DNA of 64,000 nt from assembly GCA_019426215.1 (NCBI GenBank), contig CM033395.1:16296569-16360568 (forward strand), in the 5' to 3' direction. Both the position numbers and the translations under genes were made by a program. Position 1 is the first letter of the stretch; each line of letters opens with the position of its first letter. Positions 21,566-32,227 of the stretch are shown here, piece by piece. This stretch comes from Buddleja alternifolia. Taxonomy: Eukaryota; Streptophyta; Magnoliopsida; Lamiales; Scrophulariaceae. The notes beneath the pieces were generated by a model, which had not been told where the DNA came from, ran no database searches, and saw only the letters and a program-made list of their open reading frames with translations.

Positions 21566-23466
21566 TAAATCTTTGATAAATCGCCTATAGAAGCCGGCAT
21601 GACCAAGAAAGCTCCTCACGGCTTTCACCGATGTAGGTGGAGGAAGCTTTTCTATTACCTCAATCTTGGCTTGGTCCACTTCAATCCCTTTTTGGGAGAT
21701 TTTGTGACCTAGTACAATCCCTTCCCGGACCATAAAATGACATTTTTCCCAATTCAAAACAAGATTTGTTTCCTCACAACGTTTTAGAACACGGTCCAAA
21801 TGATCAAGACATGTGTTAAATGAAGTTCCAAAAACAGAAAAATCATCCATAAAAATCTCAAGGAATTCTTCAACCATGTCATGAAAGATCGCCATCATAC
21901 ATCGTTGAAATGTGGCCGGGGCATTGCATAATCCAAACGGCATCCGCCTATAAGCGAACGTGCCATATGGACAAGTGAAAGTTGTTTTCTCTTGGTCCTC
22001 GGGTGCTATGGAAATTTGGTTATAGCCGGAATACCCATCTAGAAAACAAAAAAAATCATGTCCGGCTAACCTTTCAAGCATTTGGTCAATGAATGGGAGG
22101 GGAAAATGGTCCTTACGAGTCGCATCATTTAACTTGCGATAATCTATACACACACGCCACCCGGTAAGCATTCGAGTAGGGATTAATTCATTGTTCGCAT
22201 TTTCTATCACAGTTATTCCGCCCTTCTTGGGTACTACTTGAGTCGGGCTTACCCATGCACTATCAGAGATAGGATAGATTATACCTGCATCGAGTAGTTT
22301 TATAACTTCTTTCTTTACCACCTCTTGTATTTGTGGATTTGACCGTCTTTGTGGTTGGCGTGTAGGTTTTGCGGACTCCTCCATGAGTATTTTGTGCATG
22401 CACATTGCTGGACTTATGCCTTTTATATCCGCAATTTTCCATCTGAAGGCTTTTTTGTTGGCCTTCAATACTATCATTAGTTGCTTCTCCTGTTCTCCTG
22501 TCAAAGAAGATGAGACAATTAAAGGTAGAGTCTCATTATCATTTAAAAATACATATTTCAAATGTATTGGTAATGGTTTAAGCTCAAGGATAGGGGCCTC
22601 TTCGATAGAAGGGCGAGGAGGAGCCAAGAGTGATCTTTCTAATTTTTTAGCTCCAATGATGTGGTAAAGAGGTGGCTTCTCTACGCTAAACATGGTTTCC
22701 AATTGTTCTTCACTCGCTGAATCGACATCCATAGATTTGGAAAGACATGTCTCCAATGGGTCGTCTACCATTTGTGCCTGAAAAGTCTCATCAATCAACA
22801 TATCAAATACATCGATGCGTAAACATGAGTCAGAATCACATGGGTGTTTAAGCACTTTAAAAACATCAAAGGTGACCTTTTCATCTCCCACATTTAAGGT
22901 TAGCTTACCATTGGCAATATCGATTACCGCCTTACCAGTGGCTAGGAATGGTCTTCCTAGGATCAGGGGTACCTCAACATCTTCCTCCATATCAAGAACC
23001 ACAAAGTCAACCGGGAAGTAGAACTTGTCGACTTGAACGATTACATCTTCGATTATTCCCCGTGGTCTCTTGATTGATCTATCGGCAAGTTGGAGGCTCA
23101 TTGAAATCGGCTTTGGATTACCAAGGCCCAACTTTTTGAAGAGAGAGTACGGAAGGAGGTTGATGCTAGCTCCAGAGTCACATAAAACTTTTTCGAAGGA
23201 TAATGGCCCAATCGTGCAAGGAATAGTGAGACTCCCAGGGTCTTGAAGTTTCATTGGTAATTTATTAAGCAATACGGCGGAGCATTCCTCGGTTAGGCAT
23301 ACCGTTTCGTTTTCCTCCCACTTTTGTTTGTTAGATAAAATATCTTTGAAAAATTTCACGTAATTTGGCATTTGTAAAATTGCGTCTATAAAAGGAATAT
23401 TAATTCTAACCTCACGAAGAATTGCTAAGATCCGAAAGAAACTTGGATCCATCTCCTTTTTTTTTT
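21560..23466 (-). pseudogene. pol: Athila-like pol: protease and RT only
   Basis: Open frame of more than 600 codons. A conserved pre-protease segment (INIPFIDAI, NYVKFFKDIL) leads to the retropepsin motif CDSGASINLLPYSLFKKLGL, a connecting region, then RT with WVSPTQVVPKKGG, VCIDYRKLND, FCFLDGYSGYNQI, RRMPFGLCNAPATFQRCM and the catalytic FMDDFSVFG, and the thumb up to FLGHAGFYRRFIKDLS. There it ends at a stop supplied by the LTR, so RNase H and integrase are missing. The frame differs from gag: the shift falls at a run of ten A (23457-23466 as T on the plus strand). Frame-matched sequence continues open upstream to 23851, but that is gag read out of frame. RT would copy element RNA in the particle. 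Confidence 0.9.
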
Positions 23467-25169
23467 CTATGTCCATTTGGAAATGGCAGACGGATCTCGA
23501 TGGGAGGATGCGTTGGAGTTGAAGGGCCCGTGGTGGACGATTCAGGAGGTGGCGCCTGGGCGAGGAAATCGGCGCCAGGGCGCTGTGACTCGGGCGCCTG
23601 GGCGGGACTTGACAGACGCTCGGGCGCATCAGTGCGAAACGAATTCTCTTGATGTGATGTGTTGGGCGCCGGGGCGCCGCATTCGGCGCTGGGGCGCCTG
23701 GATTCGGGCGCCGAGGCGTGATCATCGGGGCGCTCAGGCGCGAAAGTGCGAAGCACCTGTTCACTGTGGGTTGGTTCCGGCGCCTGGGCGTGGTAATCTG
23801 GGCGCTCGGGCGCGCATGTGCGAACAACATCATTTGCGACATGTTTGCCACTTCTTAAGGTAATGGCATGGCATTGCTCCTTCGGATTCTTTTCCGTGTC
23901 ACTTGGTAGAGTTCCCGGGGCTCTCCCGCTCATGGCGGAGGATAATTGACCCATTTGTGTTTTCATATCCTTCATCTCCATCATTAAATCCTTCATCATA
24001 GTACGGAGTTCGTTGATTGCTGAATTCGACTTCTTTATTTGTTCATCGAGACGCTCATCGGTTGTAAGAGGTCTTACTTGCCTTTGTATATGAGGATTAC
24101 CTTGCCTTTGAGCTTGGTTATTGTTGAATGGGGGCCTTGGTGCTTGATAGACGCCGGGATGGGCATTTTGTGCCGGATTGGGCCTCCTTGGAAAATTTTC
24201 GGGCACATGGAAGTTCAATTGAGATCGATTAGCATTTCCGACATAGTTTACATTGCCAACCATTGTTTCCAAAGCAACTTCTTCGCCCAACTCTTGAACA
24301 CAAGCAATCTTTTTAGTGGGTGTGACTTCTTCATCATCGGGATAGAGTTCATCTTCCCGGGCTAATTGCTCAATCTTGTCCCACACACTTTGGCAATCGA
24401 GCCCAAGGAGATCACCACCGGCGCCGGCATTGAGCCTATTTCGGATGCGCGAACGGACTCCATCATGGAATCGTAATACTTGCTCACTCAATCTTAGGTT
24501 GTGATCCGGACATTTTCGGAGCATGTTTTTATATCTAGCCCATGCCTCAGCTAAGGACTCATGATTCCCTTGCTTAAACTCCTTAATGTTGCTCCTTAGC
24601 TCGTTGATTTTTGAGGGTGGAAAGAATTTACTCAAAAAGGCTTCGACCAATTGTCCCCATGTTGTGATGGATTGGGGAGGTAGAGATTTGTACCACATGG
24701 TCGCCCTTTCCTTTAATGAGAAGTGGAAGACTCTTAGACGAATTGCATCGAGATCCCGTGGATGAAATTGGGTAGTCATGAGAGTATCGTCTAAAGTCTC
24801 CAAATGCTCATGAGGTGATTCATGGGGTTCTCCATAGAAGGGTTCACTTTGCACCATGCTAAAGATGTGTGACGGAATGTGATAATTTGGTGCAAAGAAA
24901 TTTGGAAAGACAACGGGCCCCGGTATGGTGTGGACCCTTGGAGGTAGACTTTCCCGGACCGATGGAAGTCTTTGAGGAGGTGCCGGTTGCATAGCTTGGA
25001 ATAGATTTTGCAACCATTCCCTGTTTTCCGGGAGATTTATGTCGGGAAAATTCCCATTTGGATTTAGATTGTCGGCCATTTCTCGAGCTCGTCTACTAGA
25101 TCGAAGAACACGCTCTATCTCCGGCTCAAAATTGTATAGAGGCTCGTTAGAAGAGCGGTCATGCACCAC
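23412..25169 (-). CDS. gag: Athila-like gag, open 585 codons
   Basis: Retrotransposon Gag (Retrotrans_gag type). After a short N-terminal segment (RRAREMADNLNPNG) comes a capsid domain with the conserved RLRVFHFSLKERATMWYKSL, WGQLVEAFLSKFFPPSK and HESLAEAWARYKNMLRKCP blocks at about residues 140-220. A coiled-coil-prone stretch (QIKKSNSAINELRTMMKDLM) lies near 375-405. The ITLRSGK motif that normally ends Athila Gag is at about 435. The last 130 residues are repeats of an APERP / AQAPE type, encoded by G/C-rich GGCGCC-containing repeats. No zinc knuckle is visible. The start chosen is the first ATG of the open frame; MADNLNPNG, 30 codons on, is an alternative. Gag is unbroken up to the A10 run where pol changes frame. 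Confidence 0.85.
   Translation of the reverse strand: MVHDRSSNEPLYNFEPEIERVLRSSRRAREMADNLNPNGNFPDINLPENREWLQNLFQAMQPAPPQRLPSVRESLPPRVHTIPGPVVFPNFFAPNYHIPSHIFSMVQSEPFYGEPHESPHEHLETLDDTLMTTQFHPRDLDAIRLRVFHFSLKERATMWYKSLPPQSITTWGQLVEAFLSKFFPPSKINELRSNIKEFKQGNHESLAEAWARYKNMLRKCPDHNLRLSEQVLRFHDGVRSRIRNRLNAGAGGDLLGLDCQSVWDKIEQLAREDELYPDDEEVTPTKKIACVQELGEEVALETMVGNVNYVGNANRSQLNFHVPENFPRRPNPAQNAHPGVYQAPRPPFNNNQAQRQGNPHIQRQVRPLTTDERLDEQIKKSNSAINELRTMMKDLMMEMKDMKTQMGQLSSAMSGRAPGTLPSDTEKNPKEQCHAITLRSGKHVANDVVRTCAPERPDYHAQAPEPTHSEQVLRTFAPERPDDHASAPESRRPSAECGAPAPNTSHQENSFRTDAPERLSSPAQAPESQRPGADFLAQAPPPESSTTGPSTPTHPPIEIRLPFPNGHRKKKGDGSKFLSDLSNSS
23540..23850 (-). repeat. G/C-rich GGCGCC-type repeats within gag 3' end
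   Basis: About a dozen degenerate copies of a GCGCCTGGGCG-like unit, spaced irregularly at 15-40 bp. In the gag frame they encode Ala-Pro-Glu-Arg-Pro repeats. The surrounding element is A/T-rich, so the patch stands out in composition. The solo LTR at 60700-60809 carries similar words in non-coding sequence. Confidence 0.75.
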
Positions 25170-25290
25170 AAATTATACCTAACAATTAAACACAAGAACA
25201 AAATTAGAATAATAAAATAAAAGAAAGGTTACAAATAAACGAAAAACTAAGAATTATGAAAATGAAAAATTAAAAACTAAAATGAACAAA

Positions 25291-25308
25291 TCCCCGACAA
25301 CGGCGCCA
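25291..25308 (-). other. GypA primer-binding site (tRNA-Asp type)
   Basis: In element sense TGGCGCCGTTGTCGGGGA, six bases after the LTR end. It differs by one base from the common plant Athila/Tat site complementary to tRNA-Asp. Confidence 0.88.
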
Positions 25309-25314
25309 AAAACT

Positions 25315-26397
25315 TGACACGCTAAAAGCTAACGTGCTATTGTAGCAAGTGCACTAGTCGTGTGTAGTAATAAGTGTGGATGAAAAGTCCGGGTTGTCGA
25401 ACCACGGAGACTTGAATTCTAGTTTATGATTTTATACAAAGAACAACTACAATAAAAGTAACTTGAATGTAAAAACGTGTACAATAAGAACAAGGTTATG
25501 CAAATGAATTAAAACCAATTGTAAAGGGAGACTAAGGCACATGCTAGGTCCAAATTGATCAAATATACTTATAAAGGCTCTTGTTGTAGAATTACTCTTA
25601 TAATGTTATGGTGAAAACTCCTAAGGTAGAGAATAACCGATGTCTCGCGTATAAACTCCTATACTTAGATCGTGATTTCCCAAATATCCCTATCCGGAAA
25701 TCTAACCACTAAACATGCATTAATGTACTAGAGTTCACTCGATTTGAATCGAACGACTTCACCCGGGAATCTTTACCTATGTCTAGGGCAATTCCTCATT
25801 AGTTGCGGGTCATGATGTGAATTTCTTGCATCCTAAGTCAATTTTCTCCCGAAATATTAACCTAGGCATAAGATTCTAACATATAGTGATCAAGTATATG
25901 CAAGATAGACAAAAACACAATTCACATCACATAACAATATAAGAACAATCTCAACAATCATCTATTATAAGCATATATCACAATTTGACCTTACATGGCC
26001 TTAGTCTTATGAAATTAGTTCATGATAGATAATATGAAAAATAATAATGAGTAAATACACATATTCATAGACATGAATGAAAATGAAAAGACTATAAAAA
26101 CTCCCTCTAAGTAAATGATGATAGAACTCCAAGTGAATATTCTTTCTCCAATGATGATAATGAATCCAAGAATCCTTCTCCCTCTTCTTTCTCTCTAATG
26201 GATCGGTCCCTTCCTCCCCTCTTTCTCTTGATCCAGAATGAATGCAAGAGATGATTAGCTTTATAGGTGTAGATTCTTCTTCCTCCCATGTGTTGTTCCT
26301 CTCTTGTGTCCTCCATTACTCTAAAGTGTGTAGTATAAAATTCCATAAAGTAAATCTACCAAGAAACACACTTATGACACTCCCCCTCAACACATGT
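25315..26397 (-). repeat. GypA 5' LTR, downstream 1083 bp
   Basis: Starts TGACACGCTAAAAGC on the plus strand and stays homologous, with divergence, to the reverse complement of the solo LTR at 60368-61770 (shared words such as GAATAACCGATGTCTCG and GAATTCTAGTTTATGAT). About 0.3 kb of LTR expected beyond 26397 is displaced by SirB and must lie past the gap. Apart from the LTR no gene is seen here. Confidence 0.85.
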
Positions 26398-28148
26398 TGT
26401 TGGTCCCAAGTGGTATACGAAAGGGTCTAGAAGGGGGGGGGGTTGAATAGACCCTGAAGTCTTTTTCGACTTCTTAAAAATTCGTATCACTTTGAAATAT
26501 TTGAACGCTTGACAAGTTTAAGCGCTGGATGTGGCGCTTGAGAAACGTTAACTTAGACTCGGTGATTTCAACGCTTACCAAAGTAGGGCAGAGTTTAGTC
26601 ACTAAATCAGGGTTAGCACAGCGGAAATGTTTTATAGCTTAGCGTTCGTTTTAACCAATTAGTCGCTTATTAGTTTTAAATGCCTTTTCAAGATATAATA
26701 TGACAGTATAATGTAAGACAATAAAACAGTAAATGACACAAAATATTTGTAAGGTTCACTGGGTGATGTAATCCAAGCTACGTCCTTCTTCTCCTTTTAT
26801 CAGGGAGGTTTTTCCACTATGATGATTATCGAAGAGTCACACAGAGACTTCTACAAGATAGAGGGAGATTGGATATGATCTTGGAACTCCTTGGTCACAC
26901 AGATTTCAGCTCCACTAAAGATCTTTTATTCTCTTGCTTCTTTCACTCAGAAATGGTGCAAGTTACTTTTGATCTCGGAACTCCTTGGTCACACAGATTT
27001 CAGCTCCAATAGAGATCAACTTCAACAAGCTTCTTTTACACAAAAATACTGCTTGCAAGTCAACCAGCTTTCTCACTTAGATGAAAGGTGTTGATGGTTT
27101 TGGTCACGGGTTTGTTTGTTTTTGGAAAGTTCAAACAACTTGAGGATATCTCAATGGTAGTATATGTTCTTCTTAAAAAGAGATTTGAGATATGGGTGAC
27201 TGTCTCTAGAATATTTGTAAAAAGTTTATATGAAAGTTTGGCTATGATATTTAGTAAGCTTTTCTTTCAACAAGGTAGGTATTTTTGTGTGTGTCACTTT
27301 CTCATCATGTTACTTGTTTGTTGAAAGAGCTATTTATAAGGTATTGATGGTTTTTGTCCGTTTGACTCGGTTGGAGTCTCGTTTCCCCAAACATTCCTTG
27401 AGTTCAGACATTTCTAACTTTGGGTATATTTAATTGGTTGGGCATGGTCTTGGTTTCATAAACCTGACAGTCTAGGTCAAAGATATGGCTTGCCCATAAG
27501 TTATAGTGCTTATATTTTAATAGCACTTATCCGACTTTTAATGCATCTTGTTTTATTTCCGTTGGAAATAATTCGTCCGTTTGATTCATGCATTTTTTTA
27601 AGTCTTTGGATGGTTTTGGGTCTAAAATTTTTAGGTTACGTTCTTTGTAGGTTGTGTTGGTTTAACCTTTTATTTGGACGCTTGCTGAAGAGAATAGTTA
27701 TTCTTGTGTATCAGACGCTTGGACTGATCCTGACTTTCTTTTCTTTATTTCAGACGCTTACTCTTCAATCTTGTCTTGATGGTCTCACTGAAAATTTCGT
27801 CATTTCACTTGATGTTGAGTATTCGGCCTGAGTTATCCATTCGTAGTTTGAGCACTGGGATAATCCCTAAAGCGTTTGACAGACGCTTCAAGATATCTTT
27901 ATCCATTGTAGCTTTAGACGCTTGATCTTCACCTTCATCACTTGGTAGACTCACCCAGAATTTTCCTAAGTGTTTTAGTGTCACATACGTAGTCTAAGGA
28001 ATTCTACAAAGATAAATACTATAAGCCTAAGATAAATAAGCTTTCAGGTACTTATACATAACATTCTATGAAAGCTTTCACACTTTTCGGAGTCTAACAG
28101 AAAGTCCTATTTGTCATCATCAAAACATCTAATATGAAATTCCTAACA
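26398..28148 (-). repeat. 3' LTR of SirB (1751 bp)
   Basis: TGTTGG...CCTAACA on the plus strand. TATA box at 27331-27338 (TATTTATA). It carries a G10 run inside the AGGGTCT/AGACCCT hairpin near 26423-26460, two units of the 94 bp R-U5 repeat from about 26878, and several ACGCTT words. Confidence 0.93.
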
Positions 28149-28162
28149 ATTTCCTCGTTTTT
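28149..28162 (-). other. Polypurine tract of SirB
   Basis: AAAAACGAGGAAAT in element sense, next to TGTTAGG. It is interrupted by one C compared with the pure-purine SirA-right tract. Confidence 0.75.
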
Positions 28163-28330
28163 GATGATGGAAATACTTATTTGGTTCAAGTGTTAGATAC
28201 CTAAAGGTTAGCGTAAATTAGTAAGTTAGTTTGAGCTTTAACGAGATGTTTCAGCTGTAAAATGCATTTTATATATATATTTCATAGTGCAGGCATTTTA
28301 CAACTACAAAGAGAGAGGCACAAGTAAAAA

Positions 28331-31300
28331 TTAAGATCGTGGCTTGATCTTGTATCTCTTAGTCATTTCAGCACGGATTGCTTCAGTTATCTGATCTTCT
28401 AACGTCATCATTGCCGCATGATCTTTACTGATTATGTGCTTGTTTTCTTGAACTTGTCGTGCCTTAAAGGCAATGAAGTGTTTATCCCATTCCTCTGGAC
28501 TGATGCCTATGTATCGTAGGCAAATTCTGAAGGTTTGGTCGAAGTCAGACATTTTTCTTTCTAAGGCTAATACTGCTGGATCAGTTGGTTCTGGAATTGA
28601 TGCTCTGAGAAGAGGAATGTCAAACTGTTCAAGCAGTGCTCTTGAAGGCAACGGAAGAGTTGGATAGAGCACTCTGGGGGTTTTCTTGTTGGACGCTTCA
28701 ACCGATGTGGTTACCCAAGAGGGATAGGGATACCTTGGTTCTGCACTCAGTGTGAGAGAAGTATCAACGTGTTGACGCTTGGATAGTGGAGGAGGAGCTT
28801 GATCTTTAGATGTTGACGATTTCCTCTTTTCTCCCTTCTTTTCCCCTTATTGCCATCATCAGTCTGTATGAAATGCTGAGTAAGAAGACTGACTTGAGCA
28901 GCAATCTGAGCGACAGAGGCCTCAAGAGTGGTTAGACGCTGGTCGAAATGTTCTTTCATAACCAGGAGTTGAGCTTGATTAGCGTCTGTGAGAGAGGTCT
29001 CGAGAGCCGTGAATCTATCTTGTAGATCATTGGTTAAAGCCACATGACTTGCCTGAGTAGCTGTAGATAGTTGCTGTATTTGAGTGAGGCATTCAGCCAT
29101 GGACGGTTGAGCGTGTGGAAGTGCAGGGCGGACTTGAGGCTTAAAACGAGATGTGTGTTTGAGAGATTCAATAGATACTTGATTAGTAGGATCAAATACT
29201 GTTCCTCGAAGCTCTGGAGCAGTGTTGGACTCGGTGGAGGCAGTAGAGTCGGATTCAGTTGGACTGGGAGAATGAGGCGCTTGAGGTAACTCTAATAGGC
29301 GCTCAGGAGCAGTTAACAGTTCAGCGGGTGCTGCAGGAAAGTCTGATTCTATTCGGCTAAAGTCCGTAAACCGAAAGTCCAAGCTGGCAAACGGTTCATC
29401 TGCATATGGATACGTAGCAGTCTGCAGGAGTTCATTCAAATGTAGAGTGGGGAGATGAGTACCTTGAATGAACGTTCTGATAGGACTATCCAGTGCCCTG
29501 ATATACAGTGGCCCGAGGATATCCAGCACATGAGTGGGAAAGAGTTTGGAGGGCGCTTTGCAGATAGAGAATAAGGCATCTGGGCAATAGTGTTGTGAGA
29601 AGCCAATTAGCCGATCTGTTGGGAGAGTCTTCGGTTTCCGAGAGGCGGGAACGCGGAGCTGGTAATACTCTTCCAAGTATGGGTAGATGGCTGAAGCAAG
29701 CGCTTGAGATCTTTCTAGCAGCGATAAACCAAAATCATAGTGACTGGAGACTTCTTGTCGAATAGACGGAAGTAGTGGATATCCTCTGAAAGAATTGATC
29801 CGAGAGCCATCCCATTGTCGCAGATTGTCTGTGAAGATTTTGTCGAATAGAGAGACTGGAGGCATAATTGCCATCATGAGAGCAAAGTTGTCTTCACATT
29901 GGCTAGGGGTGCAGTTCAGACAGGACATGGGAGAGGAACCGCTGGTGGACGCTTGATCATCAAAGCGTAGAGAAGAGTTGGCCAGTTTGTGCAACGCTTG
30001 TCTTAAGCGGTGTTCAGGTTGATGGCGGATCAGAGGCAGCTTCAGAACGGGTCCAAGTCTATGCTGGCGCTGCGTCAGCATGTAGCGTGCAAATTTGGTC
30101 CTTTTATCATGAATCCCTAGTCTGAACAGATGGGGAGCACTAACCAAGTCTTCAAATTATACTTGTCACCCATGTAAGCTTCAGCCCATCGTATCTCAGT
30201 CATACAATACTCAGTTCCTGCATTAAGTATAGCACGAAACCCTTGGTGATGAATATCACAGATGGATTCAAAACGATACCTGTCGGGTTGGTAGTTAGCG
30301 TTCCAGACGCAGTCAAAATATGCATCGGTTTCAAGTTGAATCATCTCGGTCAGGGATGCTGGACGCTCACCGGCATGTACTCCTTTATTCTTCCACAGGA
30401 GGAGAGGATTAGCTGAGTTCTTGTTTTCCTCGCTTTTGACCAGTGTTAGAGAGTGAGAATATCCTTCTCTGTTTAGTAGTTCTTCCGTTGGGTTCAGAAG
30501 CTGATCCTGACGCTCATAGACTCTGATGTTGTAGTCGCGGAGAGCGAAGCCAGTGGGTTTGCTTGTCCCACAGTCCAGATAATAAGCTAAGTCAACATCA
30601 GCTCTAGGAGTCGTGCCTCCTTGCCGCTGAGCTTGGAGAGTGACAGAAGCCGGGATGTGTGTGGGAGTCTTTCCGAGTTCAAGCGCTTTGTAGTAAGCTT
30701 CATCAGCTGGGGTGGAGGCTGTATTAAAGAGAGTGTTGCGTACAGCCAGATCAAACTTTATGAGCTTGGCGATATCATTTTCGGCATTGATAAGACTTTC
30801 TTCATTGTAACCTGCAGGTATGAAGTTTTCTGTGGGCGCTGGAGGCAAATAATCGACTGAGTGATCGATAGTCTTTGAGGGATCCAGCTTGAAGAAGTGT
30901 CGATGGATCACAACGTCGTTAGCATCGCTCTGACCTTCTGAGCGTGCCTCTGTTGTACTAGGTAATGCAAGCAATGGTTGAGCCCTGGGATTTCAGGTTC
31001 ATCGGCTCGAGATTTGTAGATTCGATGGCAGCTTCATGTGCGATGGCCACAATTTGGGTCATATCAACATCCAGATGGACATCAACTGGTGGTTCGGAGG
31101 ATGATATCGGGACAGCAGCTATGGCTTGATCTCTTTGTGTAGTCTCAGAAGAGATGGCAGCAGTTGGACGCTTACGCCTTTTGAAGATACGCTTCACATT
31201 TATACCTTCGGCGGGGAACGCTTGAGTCTGTGGAACTGCAGGTTCTTCAAAGTCAATATTCTTGAGAACCTTTTCCAGATCTTTCCGACTAATGAGGGGT

Positions 31301-32227
31301 ATAGAATCCTCGTCATCTTCATCGTTTTAATAGGTTGAGCCTTGGGCTTTCGAGGAGCCCGTTTCTTGGTGACAGTGGGACGCTTCACAGTACGTTTGGT
31401 TCTCCTGATCTGGACGCTCAGCCTCCTCATCTGACGCTGCGCGGACAACTTGGCGCTCAGAGAGAGGCTTAGCAGCACCTCCAACTTTGGGTGGATTGAA
31501 GAGATTATTGATGATTCTTGGCCCATAGAACTTATGCTTGGCCACGGTGACTCCTGCTGAAGAGGTGCACTCTGCTCGAAAGAGTAGATCACTTAAAACT
31601 AGACCATAAGGTCTGTTTGAAGTGCGTAAACTGTCTCTGAACCTGCTGAATATATAAGCGCTCCAGTTGATCTTTATCTTGAGTAGGATGGCAGTCATCA
31701 TCTGGAACTGGGTTGGGTTGATTTTGTCGAAGGTTCCCACTCTGCATTCGATGTTTTTACTGCAGAAATCAGCCAAGACTCGATACCTGTTCACTATATC
31801 CTTCTTTTCAAAGTACGGTTGTATGGAACATCATCGTAAGCGCTAATCTGAGTCCAGACTTCTTGAATTTGTTCTTCAGTGATAGTGTCTAAAGTGGCTC
31901 CAGCATTAGGTAGAGAGAAATTCTGGGCAATGGAGGCCGCAGAGAGAGTGAACGTCTTTGATTCCTTCTTGGAGACAGGAAACAAGCACGTGATGGAAGT
32001 CTCATCGTCAGACAGTCGAGCATTTCTCCAGAAAAATTCTAGTTCTTCAGGAAACATATATGAGTATTTCGTGAGAAATTTCTGAAGCCCAGCCTCTGCT
32101 ACAGAATCCATTATTTCCGTTAAATCAATTTGGGGGTTTCATAGAGAAACTTCCAATCAACTATAAGGCCTTCAGTGATCTTGACAATAACTTCAGAGGT
32201 TCCAGCAGTAGCTTTCTTGGGTGCCAT
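28331..32227 (-). pseudogene. Sirevirus ORF2 accessory protein (SirB), full length, frameshifted
   Basis: Full-length view of ORF2, about 1300 codons, in six pieces through one- or two-base shifts (near 32130, 31810, 31330, 30965, 30140 and 28745). In order: start MAPKKATAGTS; globular N-terminal domain (FWRNARLSDDETSI, ADFCSKNIECRVG, LLFRAECTSS); basic linker; FKLDPSKTIDHSVDYLPPAP region; WAEAYMGDKYN; a middle domain (HRLRQALHKLANSSLRFD to LHLNELLQTATYPYADEPF); coiled coil (MAECLTQIQQL to LLTQHF); C-terminal domain (SRALLEQFDIPLLRASIPEP, ISPEEWDKHF, IRAEMTKRYKIK). Differences from SirA are mostly conservative (K/R, D/E, I/V, S/T), pointing to past purifying selection. Some Sireviruses carry an env-like ORF here, but no signal peptide or membrane helix is evident. 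Function unknown. Confidence 0.82.

Larger units (their letters stand above)
21451..26397 (-). mobile_element. GypA: Athila-like Ty3/gypsy element, 3' half deleted
   Basis: In minus sense: 5' LTR (its upstream part lies beyond SirB), tRNA-Asp-type primer-binding site, gag, protease and RT, then a direct jump into the last 115 bp of the 3' LTR. RNase H, integrase and any env-like region are gone. Lineage is assigned from the tRNA-Asp primer site, the CDSGASINLLP protease and FMDDFSVFG RT motifs, typical of plant Athila elements. SirB has inserted into its 5' LTR at 26397. The element cannot move autonomously. Confidence 0.88.

Noticed and set aside
23422..23863. Plus-strand open frames over the GGCGCC repeats
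   Set aside because: They arise from low stop density in G/C-rich repeats opposite the gag and pol frames.
28331..32227. ORF2 as a classical envelope glycoprotein
   Set aside because: I see no N-terminal signal, no long hydrophobic helix and no cleavage-site pattern; the env-like name used for some Sireviruses is not supported here.
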